Source: SFEB01 sp964612455
GTDB taxonomy: Bacteria > Bacillota > Clostridia > Christensenellales > CAG-314
NCBI GenBank assembly: GCA_964612455.1
Contig: CAZTCB010000003.1
Location: forward strand, 4,369 to 68,368
Direction: 5' to 3'
DNA length: 64,000 nucleotides
This document shows positions 8,608-17,180 of this stretch, in pieces (the stretch's first letter is position 1; every line of letters starts with the position of its first letter). Position numbers and translations under genes: made by a program. Below the pieces are notes generated by a model, which saw only the letters and a list, made by a program, of their open reading frames with translations, made no database searches and had not been told where the DNA came from.

Positions 8608-9258
8608 TCATCTGAATATTACTTTTTGCCTTTTCAGGTTATCGACGTACCTTTCTTCTAACACGGACAACGCAAAGGCGACGTCGTCCAGATTTTGAAA
8701 ATACAGATTGAGCAACTCGTCAAAGTTTTTCACGTACTCGAGTATAGCCTCTCCGAGTTGTTCGTTGTTTAACACCACGCCTTCGTCCAATCGCAGACGA
8801 CGGATAAATCTTCCGTTTTCTACACGAGTAAACGTATCGCCTACGTATTTTTTTTCGAGTTTTGCAAAAAGAACGAAAAAAGCACTCACCGCATCGAGCA
8901 ATTGCGCGTTTGTACTGCGCAAAGACACCTTTAACTCTCCTATGCCGTCGTCGTGAGCAAGAAACAACTCCACGGTATATCTGACTGTCGGGTTGTACCG
9001 AAAACTGACTGCGGAACAAATAGACGCAAGCCCTGACGATTGCTGAGCCACAAACTTTAACGTCCGACTCGGCTCGACCAACTCTTGCAGATGATTAAAC
9101 ACGTCCGCTATTTTTTGTTCGGGCGTTTCAAAGGATAAATACTCGGCAATAACCGTGTTGACCATATTACTGCGACTCATACCTTTTTTATACGCAACGG
9201 CGTCGAGCGCCTCCACAAGTTGATCGTTGAGTACCAGACTATATACACTCTTTGACAT
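8608..9258 (-). CDS. Ribbon-helix-helix protein cotranscribed with clpB
   Basis: 216-residue protein. The first 45 residues (SVYSLVLNDQLVEALDAVAYKKGMSRSNMVNTVIAEYL) look like a CopG/Arc ribbon-helix-helix DNA-binding unit: a beta strand, then two helices with the MSRSNMVN turn. The remaining 170 residues, partly helical with EEKYV- and YVKNF-type segments, are not recognised. It is first in an operon with clpB and overlaps the clpB ribosome site. An autoregulator of the clpB operon is a reasonable inference, taking the place of CtsR or HrcA, but not shown. GGAGATAGG supports ATG 9258. Confidence 0.7.
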   Translation of the reverse strand: MSKSVYSLVLNDQLVEALDAVAYKKGMSRSNMVNTVIAEYLSFETPEQKIADVFNHLQELVEPSRTLKFVAQQSSGLASICSAVSFRYNPTVRYTVELFLAHDDGIGELKVSLRSTNAQLLDAVSAFFVLFAKLEKKYVGDTFTRVENGRFIRRLRLDEGVVLNNEQLGEAILEYVKNFDELLNLYFQNLDDVAFALSVLEERYVDNLKRQKVIFR

Positions 9259-9279
9259 ATCCTATCTCCTTTCATCGAC

Positions 9280-9307
9280 ATTATAACTCTTTTATAAATT
9301 TTGTCAA
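9280..9307 (-). promoter_or_regulatory. Promoter of the RHH-clpB operon
   Basis: Minus strand TTGACA (9307-9302), 16-base spacer, TATAAT (9285-9280). Strong vegetative promoter. Confidence 0.8.
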
Positions 9308-9415
9308 GTATTATTATATAATTTTTTTTACAAATTATTAATTTTCGCTTTTAATTATTATCTTTAATTAAACATTTTATACCGAAAATAAAAAAATAAA
9401 CCACCGTAAAAACGA

Positions 9416-9444
9416 TTGATTTTTACTTGGCGAAATGGTACAAT
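9416..9444 (+). promoter_or_regulatory. Promoter placing transcription start at the GNAT ATG
   Basis: TTGATT (9416-9421), 17-base spacer, TACAAT (9439-9444) with TGG extension. The expected start is 9451-9452, and the start codon is at 9452, so the mRNA would be leaderless. Confidence 0.65.
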
Positions 9445-9451
9445 TTTCATC

Positions 9452-10189
9452 ATGAAAAAAATCGACAGAGTAAAAGCGCTCCAATATTTAAACACCGACA
9501 AAATCAACACCGTTGCCCTGACGGGGGTTATTGCCGCAAATAAAAACGCCGATATTTACGAAAACGAAAACGGCGAAGGCGTAATGGTCGTAAACCGCAA
9601 GCAACGGTATATATACTCCCCCGACCGAGGTTTTTGGGAAGAATGTTTCGTTAATTCTCCCGACGACGTATGTTTTTCGTGCTTGCATCGCGAAATAGCG
9701 GAGTTTTTTAAAGACAAATTTTCGGCTTATTACGACGATTATTGCCACATTTGTCTTTTTTTGGGAGACAAACCCGTTCCTAAACCTGATATTCCCGACG
9801 GTTGCGAATTAAAAAACGTAGACGTCAAAGACGTCGACTATATCAACGATTATTACACGTACAAGGGCGAAGGCAGCAGAGAGCGTTTGTTGGAAGAAAT
9901 AACGCAAAGACCGAGTTGCGCACTGTATCGGGGCGACGAGATTTTGGCGTGGAATCTCATTCATTCCGACTATTCGATGGGCGTTATGTTCGTTCCGCCG
10001 TTTAACCGAGGAAAAGGCTACGCCCAGGTCGTCGGTAGCGGGTTGTTAAAAAAGGTGCTCGAAGTCGGACGTACTCCGTACGTACAGATAGTATCCGACA
10101 ACATACCGAGCCTTAATCTCGCAACGAAAAAATTGGGTTTTACGAAAAAATTCGAGGCTTGTTGGGTGCTAAAAACACGCGACGGCTAA
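9452..10189 (+). CDS. GNAT family N-acetyltransferase, probably leaderless
   Basis: 245-residue protein from ATG 9452 (MKKIDRVK). The C-terminal half is a GNAT domain: ILAWNLIHSDYSMGVMFVPPFNRGKGYAQVVGSGLLKKVLE contains the acetyl-CoA loop RGKGYA, and VQIVSDNIPSLNLATKKLGFTKKFEACWV is the usual C-terminal motif with the N...LGF signature. The N-terminal half (about 1-120) resembles the substrate-side domain of FR47-like acetyltransferases. No Shine-Dalgarno precedes the ATG, and the promoter lies 7 bases upstream. An in-frame upstream reading from 9416 overlaps the promoter and is unlikely. Substrate unknown. Confidence 0.75.
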   Translation: MKKIDRVKALQYLNTDKINTVALTGVIAANKNADIYENENGEGVMVVNRKQRYIYSPDRGFWEECFVNSPDDVCFSCLHREIAEFFKDKFSAYYDDYCHICLFLGDKPVPKPDIPDGCELKNVDVKDVDYINDYYTYKGEGSRERLLEEITQRPSCALYRGDEILAWNLIHSDYSMGVMFVPPFNRGKGYAQVVGSGLLKKVLEVGRTPYVQIVSDNIPSLNLATKKLGFTKKFEACWVLKTRDG

Positions 10190-10298
10190 CACAGTCAATT
10201 TGGCTTTTATTTTTACGCGTATGGCTTTTTGCCGTGCGCGTCGTTTTTATTTATATAATTAAAAAATATACATAATTAAAAAATATTGCCGTAAACTG

Positions 10299-10327
10299 TT
10301 GAAAAAAAACGCGTTTTTTGGTATAAT
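10299..10327 (+). promoter_or_regulatory. Promoter of the SH3b membrane protein
   Basis: TTGAAA (10299-10304), 17-base spacer, TATAAT (10322-10327); AAGGA at 10336-10340 precedes ATG 10348. Confidence 0.75.
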
Positions 10328-10347
10328 AATCGTCTAAGGAAAAAATT

Positions 10348-12321
10348 ATGACGAAAAAGTATTGTTTTGTTTCTGTATTAATATTTATTCTGGCTCTTTT
10401 TTGCCTTATCTCGGTGTTTACGCCCGACTGTACGGCATACGCAGCCATAAAAAACGATATTTCGCTCAGTTTGTCGGCGCCGAAAGCGTTGACCACGCTC
10501 GACGGAGATTGTTACGTCGCCGATACGATAGAAGAAGACGGCTCGGTCTACACTATAGTCCATCGCATATCGAGCGACGGTACGGAGTCTTTTTTCGTCG
10601 ACAAGAGTATCGAGGGCGAAAGTAAGGATATCGAAGTGTATTCCGACGGAAAAACTTTCCTGTTAATGCAAACCGACCGTATCGTAATACGCAGCGTCGA
10701 CGACTCGACGGACATGACGATAAAAGCCACCGGAGTGTTCGATATCGTCCTCAGCGGCGACTATTTGTTTTACGAAGTCAAGGACGGCAATCGCTACACC
10801 AGTTACGTCGTCTCTTTCGGTGAATTTTTAAAAAATCCCGACGTTCCTTTTAAAAGTTTGTCCCACGGCAATACGAAGATAGCCTTTCTCGGCGTCGACC
10901 CTAAAACGGAAGGACAAGCGATAGCGTACTATCAGACGACCGATGAAAAAAACGTTGCAAAAACGGCGCAAATGGCTCTTTCGGTCGACGGTTCGTACAA
11001 TATAACCCCCGATTTGCCGTTTGCTATCGATGAAAAAACCATCGGTACCTTCAACTACGGCGGCTCGGCTTGTTTCTACTCGGCCGAAAAAATCGATTGT
11101 TTGCTTTACGACGACGCATCGGTGGACATGCGGAGCGAATGTAACATACCCATGTCCGAAGTAGCCGTGTCGGCGGACAAACAAAGCGGAGCGTATACCT
11201 TTTTTGTCCTCTGCAACTACGCCGACGACTTTGAAAATACAAACCCGTATCACAACAAACCGCGTCTGCTCTATTTTGAGATTTCAAACAACGGCGAAAA
11301 ACCCGATGCGGACGCTTTTTACTCTGCGGTAAACGCGGCAAAGCAAAACGGTCGCCTGTTGGGCGCGAGCGAGCTGAATCTCGCTGTTCCGCAATACGAC
11401 ATCGATGATTTGCAAATAGGATCGGTCAGAGGGTATCCGTCCAACATCATTTATACGGCAGTCACCGTAGAGTCCGATTACGCAATAAAAACGGTAGAAA
11501 AATTGACGGCGTCCGACCGATTTATCGTATTGTCCACTGTCGAAAAAGACGGTAAAAGTTATCACTTTATCATGCTCGACGGCAAATTCGGTTGGATACA
11601 GCACAGCGACTGCGTTGACTTTTTCCCGTTAACCTTTTCGGGATTTGATTGCGTCACGCTCAATCTCGGCGTACGCGTATACGACCTTCCGTATCAGGAC
11701 GATGCGTTTTTAAAAACTCGCGACGACAGCACGGTTACGCTTGAAAAAAATCGTCAATTGACCGTCATAGGCAAGTACAAAGAGTTTTATCTCGTGACGT
11801 ACAAGCAGGACGACTATTCTGTCTGCGGTTTCGTACTTTCGAGCAATATCGGTCAAAAAACCGAAGAGGACGTATATACTTCTTACCTACGCAAAGCCGC
11901 CAACCCACAGGCAGGCAAAACCCTCTCCGTTTATAAAGATGCCCGACTCGACAATATCGACGACAATCAACTGCGCGATGCCGACGGCTCGGTTATCAAG
12001 GTCAAAGCGGGCAAAGAGGTCAGACTGTACGAAGTATTTGACGACGGAACATGTCTGGTCGGCGTTTTGGTAAACGACGTGCTTTACAAGGGGTACATCG
12101 AGTCGGAACAACTGCTTAAAGAATACAACGTAGGTCTTACCAATTCTCAATTGCTCGCCACTGCAGGCATCTCGATAGTGCTCGTAATAATAATATACGT
12201 AATCATTTTAAGAGTGCGTAAAAAGAGAATGTACGTAGCGCAAGAGGAAGCGGAAAGCACCCTCAACGCCCGAAAAAAAGCTAAAGGTCAGGGTAAAAAT
12301 AACGATAACGATACGGAATAA
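10348..12321 (+). CDS. Exported SH3b-like protein with C-terminal membrane anchor
   Basis: 657-residue protein of no named family. Residues 1-33 are a signal peptide (hydrophobic SVLIFILALFCLISVF, then TAYA). The next 330 residues are beta-rich with repeated DG/GD turns, possibly a propeller. Three SH3b-like modules follow at roughly 365-425 (ends KFGWIQHSDCVDFF), 435-500 (ends CGFVLSSNIG) and 525-590 (ends YKGYIESEQL). A membrane helix (about 604-625) and a Lys/Arg-rich cytosolic tail finish it. The layout suggests a cell-wall-facing sensor or binding protein. Monocistronic, with its own promoter and terminator. Function unknown. Confidence 0.7.
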   Translation: MTKKYCFVSVLIFILALFCLISVFTPDCTAYAAIKNDISLSLSAPKALTTLDGDCYVADTIEEDGSVYTIVHRISSDGTESFFVDKSIEGESKDIEVYSDGKTFLLMQTDRIVIRSVDDSTDMTIKATGVFDIVLSGDYLFYEVKDGNRYTSYVVSFGEFLKNPDVPFKSLSHGNTKIAFLGVDPKTEGQAIAYYQTTDEKNVAKTAQMALSVDGSYNITPDLPFAIDEKTIGTFNYGGSACFYSAEKIDCLLYDDASVDMRSECNIPMSEVAVSADKQSGAYTFFVLCNYADDFENTNPYHNKPRLLYFEISNNGEKPDADAFYSAVNAAKQNGRLLGASELNLAVPQYDIDDLQIGSVRGYPSNIIYTAVTVESDYAIKTVEKLTASDRFIVLSTVEKDGKSYHFIMLDGKFGWIQHSDCVDFFPLTFSGFDCVTLNLGVRVYDLPYQDDAFLKTRDDSTVTLEKNRQLTVIGKYKEFYLVTYKQDDYSVCGFVLSSNIGQKTEEDVYTSYLRKAANPQAGKTLSVYKDARLDNIDDNQLRDADGSVIKVKAGKEVRLYEVFDDGTCLVGVLVNDVLYKGYIESEQLLKEYNVGLTNSQLLATAGISIVLVIIIYVIILRVRKKRMYVAQEEAESTLNARKKAKGQGKNNDNDTE

Positions 12322-12340
12322 AACGGTTATTCCCGCTATA

Positions 12341-12378
12341 CCCCGCGTTTGCAGACGTAGTAAACGCGGGGGTTTTTT
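12341..12378 (+). terminator. Intrinsic terminator
   Basis: CCCCGCGTTT (12341-12350) pairs with AAACGCGGGG (12362-12371), then six T. It ends the SH3b gene, which converges with ddl. Confidence 0.88.
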
Positions 12379-12393
12379 ATTGCCTTTTTTGTT

Positions 12394-13488
12394 TTATTTT
12401 TCTATTTTTCCCGCCTCGAGGACGTTGCTATGGTACGCATAAACCAATTTTTCGCGATTTTTTCTTTCGGAAATTGCCGATTGAACGAGTTTTGCCAAAA
12501 ACTCTTCGTGAGAATATTGGTCAAACAGATAATACGCGAGCGAACCGGGGATAGCGTTGATCTCGTTGACGAATATTTTGTTTTTAACGCAATCAACGAG
12601 ATAGTCCACCCTTATCACCCCGTCGAAACCGAACGCGCGATATATTTTTTCCGTCATATCCCGTACGAATTTTTCGCCGTCAAAAAGATACGGAAAAATG
12701 CGTTGCGTATCCCCTTTGTCGCCCCGCACGTATTTGTCGGCAAAAGTAAGTATTTCGTCACGAGGGACTGGACGCTCTATCTTGCTCGTAACTATACTGC
12801 CGTTGGTTTTAAACGCCGCGCAGTTTACCTCGTAAAAATCCGTCAATGCTCTCTCGACCAATACCCGCGTATCGAAACAAAACGCCACTTCGAGAGCGTT
12901 TTTTAGTTCTTCGTCGTCTCTTACTACCTTGATACCTATACTGCTCCCCAAAGAAACGGGCTTTACTATAAGAGGAAAACCGAGTTTTTTTACGAGCGAA
13001 AAAGCTTTATCGTCGTACCGCGAGTTGAAAGTAACCCCTTTAAGCACGTTTGCGCCGAGCCCTTTCAGGACGATTTTTGAAAGGCTTTTATCCATACTCG
13101 CACCGCAGGCAAAAGGACTGCCGCAAGTATAAGGTATACCCGCGAGTTGCAATAAACCCGAGATACTGCCGTCTTCGCCGTTGATGCCATGAAAGCACGG
13201 CACGGCAACGTCGATTTTGGCAAGATTTACGATTCTGTTGAAACCGCCCTTTATTTTTAAAGTATTGTCGCCGCTTAACACAAAGGCTTTTTTACCGATT
13301 TTTTTACAACGCAAAGCGTACTCTTTAGGCTCGACGTCCTGAGGCATATACCACCACGCGTTAAACCTATCGACGTACACGGGGTAAACGCGTCCTGTTT
13401 TTTTTAAGGCAGGCAAAGTTATTTTTGCCGTTAAAATACTGATATCGTGCTCGCAGCTCTTGCCGCCGAACAACATTAAAATATTCAT
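12394..13488 (-). CDS. ddl: D-alanine--D-alanine ligase
   Basis: Makes the D-Ala-D-Ala dipeptide used by MurF in peptidoglycan precursor synthesis. 364 residues from ATG 13488, which follows AAGGAG; the longer in-frame reading runs into murF. NILMLFGGKSCEHDIS is the Ddl N-terminus, PCFHGINGEDGSISGLLQLAGIPYTCG the central signature, and the ATP-grasp core includes FPLIVKPVSLGSSIGIKVV and FVNEINAIPGSLAYYLF. ATG overlaps the murF stop by four bases (ATGA), so translation of the two is coupled, fitting their consecutive reactions. Confidence 0.95.
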   Translation of the reverse strand: MNILMLFGGKSCEHDISILTAKITLPALKKTGRVYPVYVDRFNAWWYMPQDVEPKEYALRCKKIGKKAFVLSGDNTLKIKGGFNRIVNLAKIDVAVPCFHGINGEDGSISGLLQLAGIPYTCGSPFACGASMDKSLSKIVLKGLGANVLKGVTFNSRYDDKAFSLVKKLGFPLIVKPVSLGSSIGIKVVRDDEELKNALEVAFCFDTRVLVERALTDFYEVNCAAFKTNGSIVTSKIERPVPRDEILTFADKYVRGDKGDTQRIFPYLFDGEKFVRDMTEKIYRAFGFDGVIRVDYLVDCVKNKIFVNEINAIPGSLAYYLFDQYSHEEFLAKLVQSAISERKNREKLVYAYHSNVLEAGKIEK

Positions 13489-14984
13489 TTTTTTCTCCTT
13501 TTCGTCATGTTGTCGGGCATGTCGTTTTGAAACGCAACAACACCCCCGTCCCCCGCAAAAGCGGATATTTCTTTTACCGCGCCGTTTAAATCGTCGCAAA
13601 CGAAAATATTTTCGCTTGACATTCCGCCATCCAAAAGCCCCTGTTTAAGGGCGTCTGCGTTTTGCCCCAAAACAGCACAAAAATCGGCGATTTTTGCAAG
13701 TTTTTTTGCAAAGTCGTAGTTGAGTTTAAAACGCTCTCCGCCTGCCTCCGCTATCCCCTGCGCCACCACGCATTTGTTGCCTTCAAAACACGACAGTACC
13801 TCTAAAAAACCGTCAACGCCTTTTTGATTGGCATTGTATCCGTCGTCCAGAATATAGGTACTTCCTTTTCGTATGAGTTCGAGCCTGTGGGGCGTGTACT
13901 GCAGTCTTTCCGCTGCGGTTATCAACGCAGACGGGGTGCAACCTAACGAAATTGACATAGCGAAAGCCATAGTCACGTTAAACGCGTTGACGCTACCGAG
14001 CAACGGCGTAAAAACGTCATATCGCGCGTTGTCTTTTTGCACGATTGTAAAATGCGTGCCTTGAGGTGAAACCGAAATGTTTTTTAAAGAAAAATCCTCT
14101 CCGTTTTTTCCTACCGACAACCGTTGAAAGACACCCGTGTACCCGTTACTGTTGACGTCGTCGGCATTGACGACGCAAAAACTTTCGTTGTTTAAAAAAT
14201 CGAGCACCTCTCCCTTGGTCGCGATAATTTCGTCAACGTTGCCGAAAGTCTCTATATGTTGCGGAGCAACGCCGCATATTAAGGCATGATCGGGACGAAA
14301 ACGCCGGCATATCGCCTCAATATCGCCGCGTTTTTTTGCTCCCGCCTCGAGAATGACGATTTGCGGTTTATCCTTAATATCGTTAATAAACTTTGCCAAT
14401 CCAAGCGGAGTATTAAAACTCGACGGACTGCATGCGACCTCGTAACGCGTAGATAAAAATGAACGGAGAATGTTTTTTACCGACGTCTTGCCGTAACTCC
14501 CCGTTACCGCTATCGTCGTACACCCGAAACTTTTTAATTTTTTTTCAGCCTTTTTTAAATATCCGACGTTTATCAGTCCGTTTATCGGCTTTAAAAGCAA
14601 ATCCGCGGCAAACGTAACGGGTAAAACCAAGATAACCGGCACGCAACCGTCAAAGGCAAACGTTAACGCGACGAAAAAAGCGCAATTGACGACAAACCAA
14701 CGCAAAACTCGTTTGGTAGGTTTTAAGGGCGTTTTTTTTGCGGAAAATACCAAAGGCGAAAGCAAAAGACAGCAAAACGAGCTTATAAAAAGCAAAACGT
14801 CTGCAAAAACAACGTAGGTTATCGCCTGAACGGCAGTCAGAACAACGCTCAGCCAAAAGGCGAAACCCGAAAAAATATTTCGTACTCCGCGCCGCCAGAA
14901 ATAACCGACGAGCTGAAGTTGCCAGACGTAATACGCAGACGCCGACGTTAAACACAAGACAGAAAATATTTTTAATACCGTCAT
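13485..14984 (-). CDS. murF: MurF ligase with N-terminal multi-pass membrane domain
   Basis: Predicted UDP-MurNAc-tripeptide--D-Ala-D-Ala ligase. The catalytic and C-terminal Mur domains are clear: P-loop AVTGSYGKTSVKN (about 159-171), SSFNTPLGLAKFI, ILEAGAKKRGDIEAICR, GVAPQHIETFGN, HRLELIRKG and ILDDGYNAN. Unlike normal MurF, the first 150 residues are not the soluble substrate-binding domain but about four membrane helices (3-25, 42-60, 63-82, 96-118). So the enzyme would sit at the inner face of the membrane. Translationally coupled to ddl. A MurF-like amide ligase with another substrate is possible, but the ddl partner argues for MurF. Confidence 0.85.
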   Translation of the reverse strand: MTVLKIFSVLCLTSASAYYVWQLQLVGYFWRRGVRNIFSGFAFWLSVVLTAVQAITYVVFADVLLFISSFCCLLLSPLVFSAKKTPLKPTKRVLRWFVVNCAFFVALTFAFDGCVPVILVLPVTFAADLLLKPINGLINVGYLKKAEKKLKSFGCTTIAVTGSYGKTSVKNILRSFLSTRYEVACSPSSFNTPLGLAKFINDIKDKPQIVILEAGAKKRGDIEAICRRFRPDHALICGVAPQHIETFGNVDEIIATKGEVLDFLNNESFCVVNADDVNSNGYTGVFQRLSVGKNGEDFSLKNISVSPQGTHFTIVQKDNARYDVFTPLLGSVNAFNVTMAFAMSISLGCTPSALITAAERLQYTPHRLELIRKGSTYILDDGYNANQKGVDGFLEVLSCFEGNKCVVAQGIAEAGGERFKLNYDFAKKLAKIADFCAVLGQNADALKQGLLDGGMSSENIFVCDDLNGAVKEISAFAGDGGVVAFQNDMPDNMTKRRKK

Positions 14985-14985
14985 C

Positions 14986-15723
14986 TCAACTCTCCAAAAA
15001 ACTTTTTAGTACGGCAGTAAAAAAATCGGGTTTTTCCAAAAAAACGAAATGTCCGCACTCTTTAACCGTCACGATACCGCTGTTTTTTATCAATCTGCGA
15101 TATCGCTTTGCAATCCACAGCGGAGTATCTTTGTCTTTTTCGCCGTACACGAGGAGAGTCGGGACGCAAATCCGACGGGCGTATTTGTCAAGAGGCTCGT
15201 TTATTGTCCTAAAAAAAGTTTGCCTCAACTCTTTGGTCAACGCCCTGTAATCGTCACTGCCGCAAAGGGCGAGTTTTTCTTTTGCTTTGTCGCTTTTTTT
15301 TGCACGGCGTTTGAGTAGTTTATACCGCACTACCTTTAACAGCCTGATTAAACTTTTTTTTCTTAGTCCCGCGGCGTCGACGAGCACGAGTTTTTTAAGC
15401 AACCGAGGGTACTTTGCCGCCAAAACGACGGCAACCCGCCCGCCGAAACTATGCCCTATCACGGTCAGATTTTTAAAATCGTTTTCGAGCACAAAGTCGG
15501 CAATCCCGTCTGCATAGTCCTCTACGCTCATACCGACAGATTTAAAATCGTCGGGCATGGGTGTTTTACCAAATCCCCACAAATCGACAAAAGTCAGTCG
15601 AAATCCAAATAGTCTCTGCGCAAGCGACTTAAAAATCGTTCCGTCGCAACCCCAACCATGCAAAAAGAGGACGTCGTCTCCGTCGCCCTCTTTGGTAAAA
15701 AATAATTTTATTGAATTTTTCAT
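14986..15723 (-). CDS. Alpha/beta-fold hydrolase
   Basis: 245-residue cytosolic hydrolase. FLHGWGCDGTIFKSLAQRL is the oxyanion strand, GHSFGGR (about 97-103) holds the nucleophile Ser, PTLLVYGEKDKDTP the acidic residue and ECGHFVFLEKPDFF the catalytic His, so the triad is complete. The RLLKVVRYKLLKRRAKKSDKAKEKL segment is a basic cap region. Its ATG overlaps the rimI stop (ATGA at 15720-15723) without its own ribosome site, and murF starts one base after its stop. It therefore sits in the middle of a tRNA-modification/cell-wall operon. Substrate unknown. Confidence 0.8.
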   Translation of the reverse strand: MKNSIKLFFTKEGDGDDVLFLHGWGCDGTIFKSLAQRLFGFRLTFVDLWGFGKTPMPDDFKSVGMSVEDYADGIADFVLENDFKNLTVIGHSFGGRVAVVLAAKYPRLLKKLVLVDAAGLRKKSLIRLLKVVRYKLLKRRAKKSDKAKEKLALCGSDDYRALTKELRQTFFRTINEPLDKYARRICVPTLLVYGEKDKDTPLWIAKRYRRLIKNSGIVTVKECGHFVFLEKPDFFTAVLKSFLES

Positions 15724-16187
15724 TTTATCGTTTTTATCATTATCACGGCGTCTATCGAGTGAGTCGCGTCACGATAATAACCTTTTCGCGTAGTCAAAGC
15801 ACTGAAACCGTACGTTTCGTAGAGTTTTTGCGCGGCAAAGTTGTCTGCGGCGACTTCTAAGACGATTTTTTCAAAATCACCGCCGTACGCAGCGCGTAAA
15901 CTATCTATCGCGATGCCGACAAGCCTTTTCGCTATACCCAAACGCCTGTATTGCGGCACAACGCAAATTTTCAACAATTCCGCCTCGCCGCAACAATAGC
16001 CGACAGATACGTACCCGACCAGCTGTTCTCCGACTTTTGCTCCGAAAAAAAACGTATTGCCGCCGACGAAACTGTCTGCGAGCATTTTTTCATTCCATCT
16101 CTCAAAGGACGGAAAACACAATTTTTCCAATCCGGCTATCGCCGCCGCGTCCTCTGCCGCCAATCGGACTATTTGCCACGTTTGCAC
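15720..16187 (-). CDS. rimI: Ribosomal-protein-type N-acetyltransferase RimI
   Basis: GNAT enzyme expected to acetylate the N-terminal alanine of ribosomal protein bS18 or related targets. I place the start at GTG 16187 because GGAGGAA sits 5 bases upstream; the ATG at 16247 would give a 60-bp longer overlap with tsaB and no ribosome site. 155 residues, normal for RimI. VRLAAEDAAAIAGLEKLCFPS is the N-terminal signature, LKICVVPQYRRLGIAKRLV the acetyl-CoA loop, and LEVAADNFAAQKLYETYGFSALTTRKGYY the C-terminal motif. It overlaps tsaB by 19 bases; the tsaE-tsaB-rimI order is widely conserved. Confidence 0.92.
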   Translation of the reverse strand: MQTWQIVRLAAEDAAAIAGLEKLCFPSFERWNEKMLADSFVGGNTFFFGAKVGEQLVGYVSVGYCCGEAELLKICVVPQYRRLGIAKRLVGIAIDSLRAAYGGDFEKIVLEVAADNFAAQKLYETYGFSALTTRKGYYRDATHSIDAVIMIKTIK

Positions 16188-16765
16188 AGTTCTTCCTCCG
16201 CTTGGCACTGTCTGACGTACAAAGGCTCGAGTCGAGTAGAAAAGCACCCGTTTTTCAACTTATCGCGCACCTGAGCCTCTATCGCGTCCGAATAGTCCAT
16301 GTCGGCGTCGAAACACACCGTACCGGGCAACGCGGAAATTTCTTTTGCCTTAGCGTCGTCTATCAACGTCGGCGCGACTATCTCCTCGAGACCGTCGTAA
16401 ACCGCGTAGTAGTACCCTTTGCCTGCGTCGTATATACAATTTGTGACTCCGTTTTTAGTATATGCGAGAGTTTGCAAAGAGTTTACGCTGATATATTTTT
16501 TATTAAAAGCAAAACTCAGCCCTTTTGCCGCGGACACGCCTACTCGTATCCCGGTAAAACTGCCGACGCCGATACCTACGGCAAAAACGTCGACGTCGGA
16601 CACGGAAACTCTCGCCTCGCGTAAAACGTCCCGTACCGCGTCGTTGATAAGCACGCTGTGTTGTCTTTGGCTGTCGACGATAGTCTTTTTTATCGTTTTT
16701 TCGCCGTCAAGCACCAATACGTACATGTTTTTACTCGTCGTATCAATAACAAGAACCTTACTCAT
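16169..16765 (-). CDS. tsaB: tRNA t6A biosynthesis protein TsaB
   Basis: Non-catalytic partner of TsaD in the threonylcarbamoyl-adenosine (t6A37) tRNA modification complex. 198 residues. VLVIDTTSKNMYVLVLDGEK is the ASKHA-fold first strand, RQHSVLINDAV matches the conserved H-S region, and VGIGVGSFTGIRVGVSAAKGLSFA (about 64-87) is the diagnostic TsaB motif. The C-terminal domain is short, as in other Bacillota. It overlaps tsaE by eight bases and rimI by 19, so all are one transcript. Confidence 0.93.
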   Translation of the reverse strand: MSKVLVIDTTSKNMYVLVLDGEKTIKKTIVDSQRQHSVLINDAVRDVLREARVSVSDVDVFAVGIGVGSFTGIRVGVSAAKGLSFAFNKKYISVNSLQTLAYTKNGVTNCIYDAGKGYYYAVYDGLEEIVAPTLIDDAKAKEISALPGTVCFDADMDYSDAIEAQVRDKLKNGCFSTRLEPLYVRQCQAEEELCKRGK

Positions 16766-17174
16766 CTATCACTATCTCCCTCGTACAGTCGTCGACGACG
16801 TTTAACGATACTTTTTTTACCTTTTCGGGCAACAACCCCTTTACGTTTTGCCACCACTCGATAAACGATACTCCGCTTTCGTCGTAAAAGACGTCGGACA
16901 GACCGAGTTGATACGCCTCGTTTTCGTCCGATATCCGATAAAAATCAAAATGGTTGAATACGAGTTTTTTACCTTCGTATACGTTGTGCAAGGTAAAAGT
17001 CGGGCTCGTTACCACGTCCGCAACGCCCAATCCCGACGCGACGCCTTTGGCAAAATGCGTTTTCCCCGCGCCCAAAACTCCGTCTACGAGGACGACGTCT
17101 CCGCCGACGAGCGTCTCCGCAAATTTTTCGCCCGCCGCTATGGTTTGTTCTACAGATTTACTGATAATTTTCAT
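16758..17174 (-). CDS. tsaE: tRNA t6A biosynthesis ATPase TsaE
   Basis: P-loop ATPase that regulates the TsaBD complex. 138 residues with VDGVLGAGKTHFAKGVASGLG (Walker A, about 31-51), VTSPTFTLHNVY (switch region), FNHFDFYRISD (Walker B-like) and VSFIEWWQNV. The ATG at 17174 has no ribosome site; a TTGCGT-N17-TAAAAT promoter lies so close that transcription would start at the A of the ATG. It may also be read from ribU, whose stop is 37 bases upstream. First gene of the tsaE-tsaB-rimI-hydrolase-murF-ddl run. Confidence 0.93.
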   Translation of the reverse strand: MKIISKSVEQTIAAGEKFAETLVGGDVVLVDGVLGAGKTHFAKGVASGLGVADVVTSPTFTLHNVYEGKKLVFNHFDFYRISDENEAYQLGLSDVFYDESGVSFIEWWQNVKGLLPEKVKKVSLNVVDDCTREIVIDE

Positions 17175-17180
17175 GATTTT

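Noticed and set aside
12394..13599. Longer ddl starting at 13599
   Set aside because: The extra 37 residues are Arg/Cys-rich and lie within murF; ATG 13488 has the ribosome site and the normal Ddl N-terminus.
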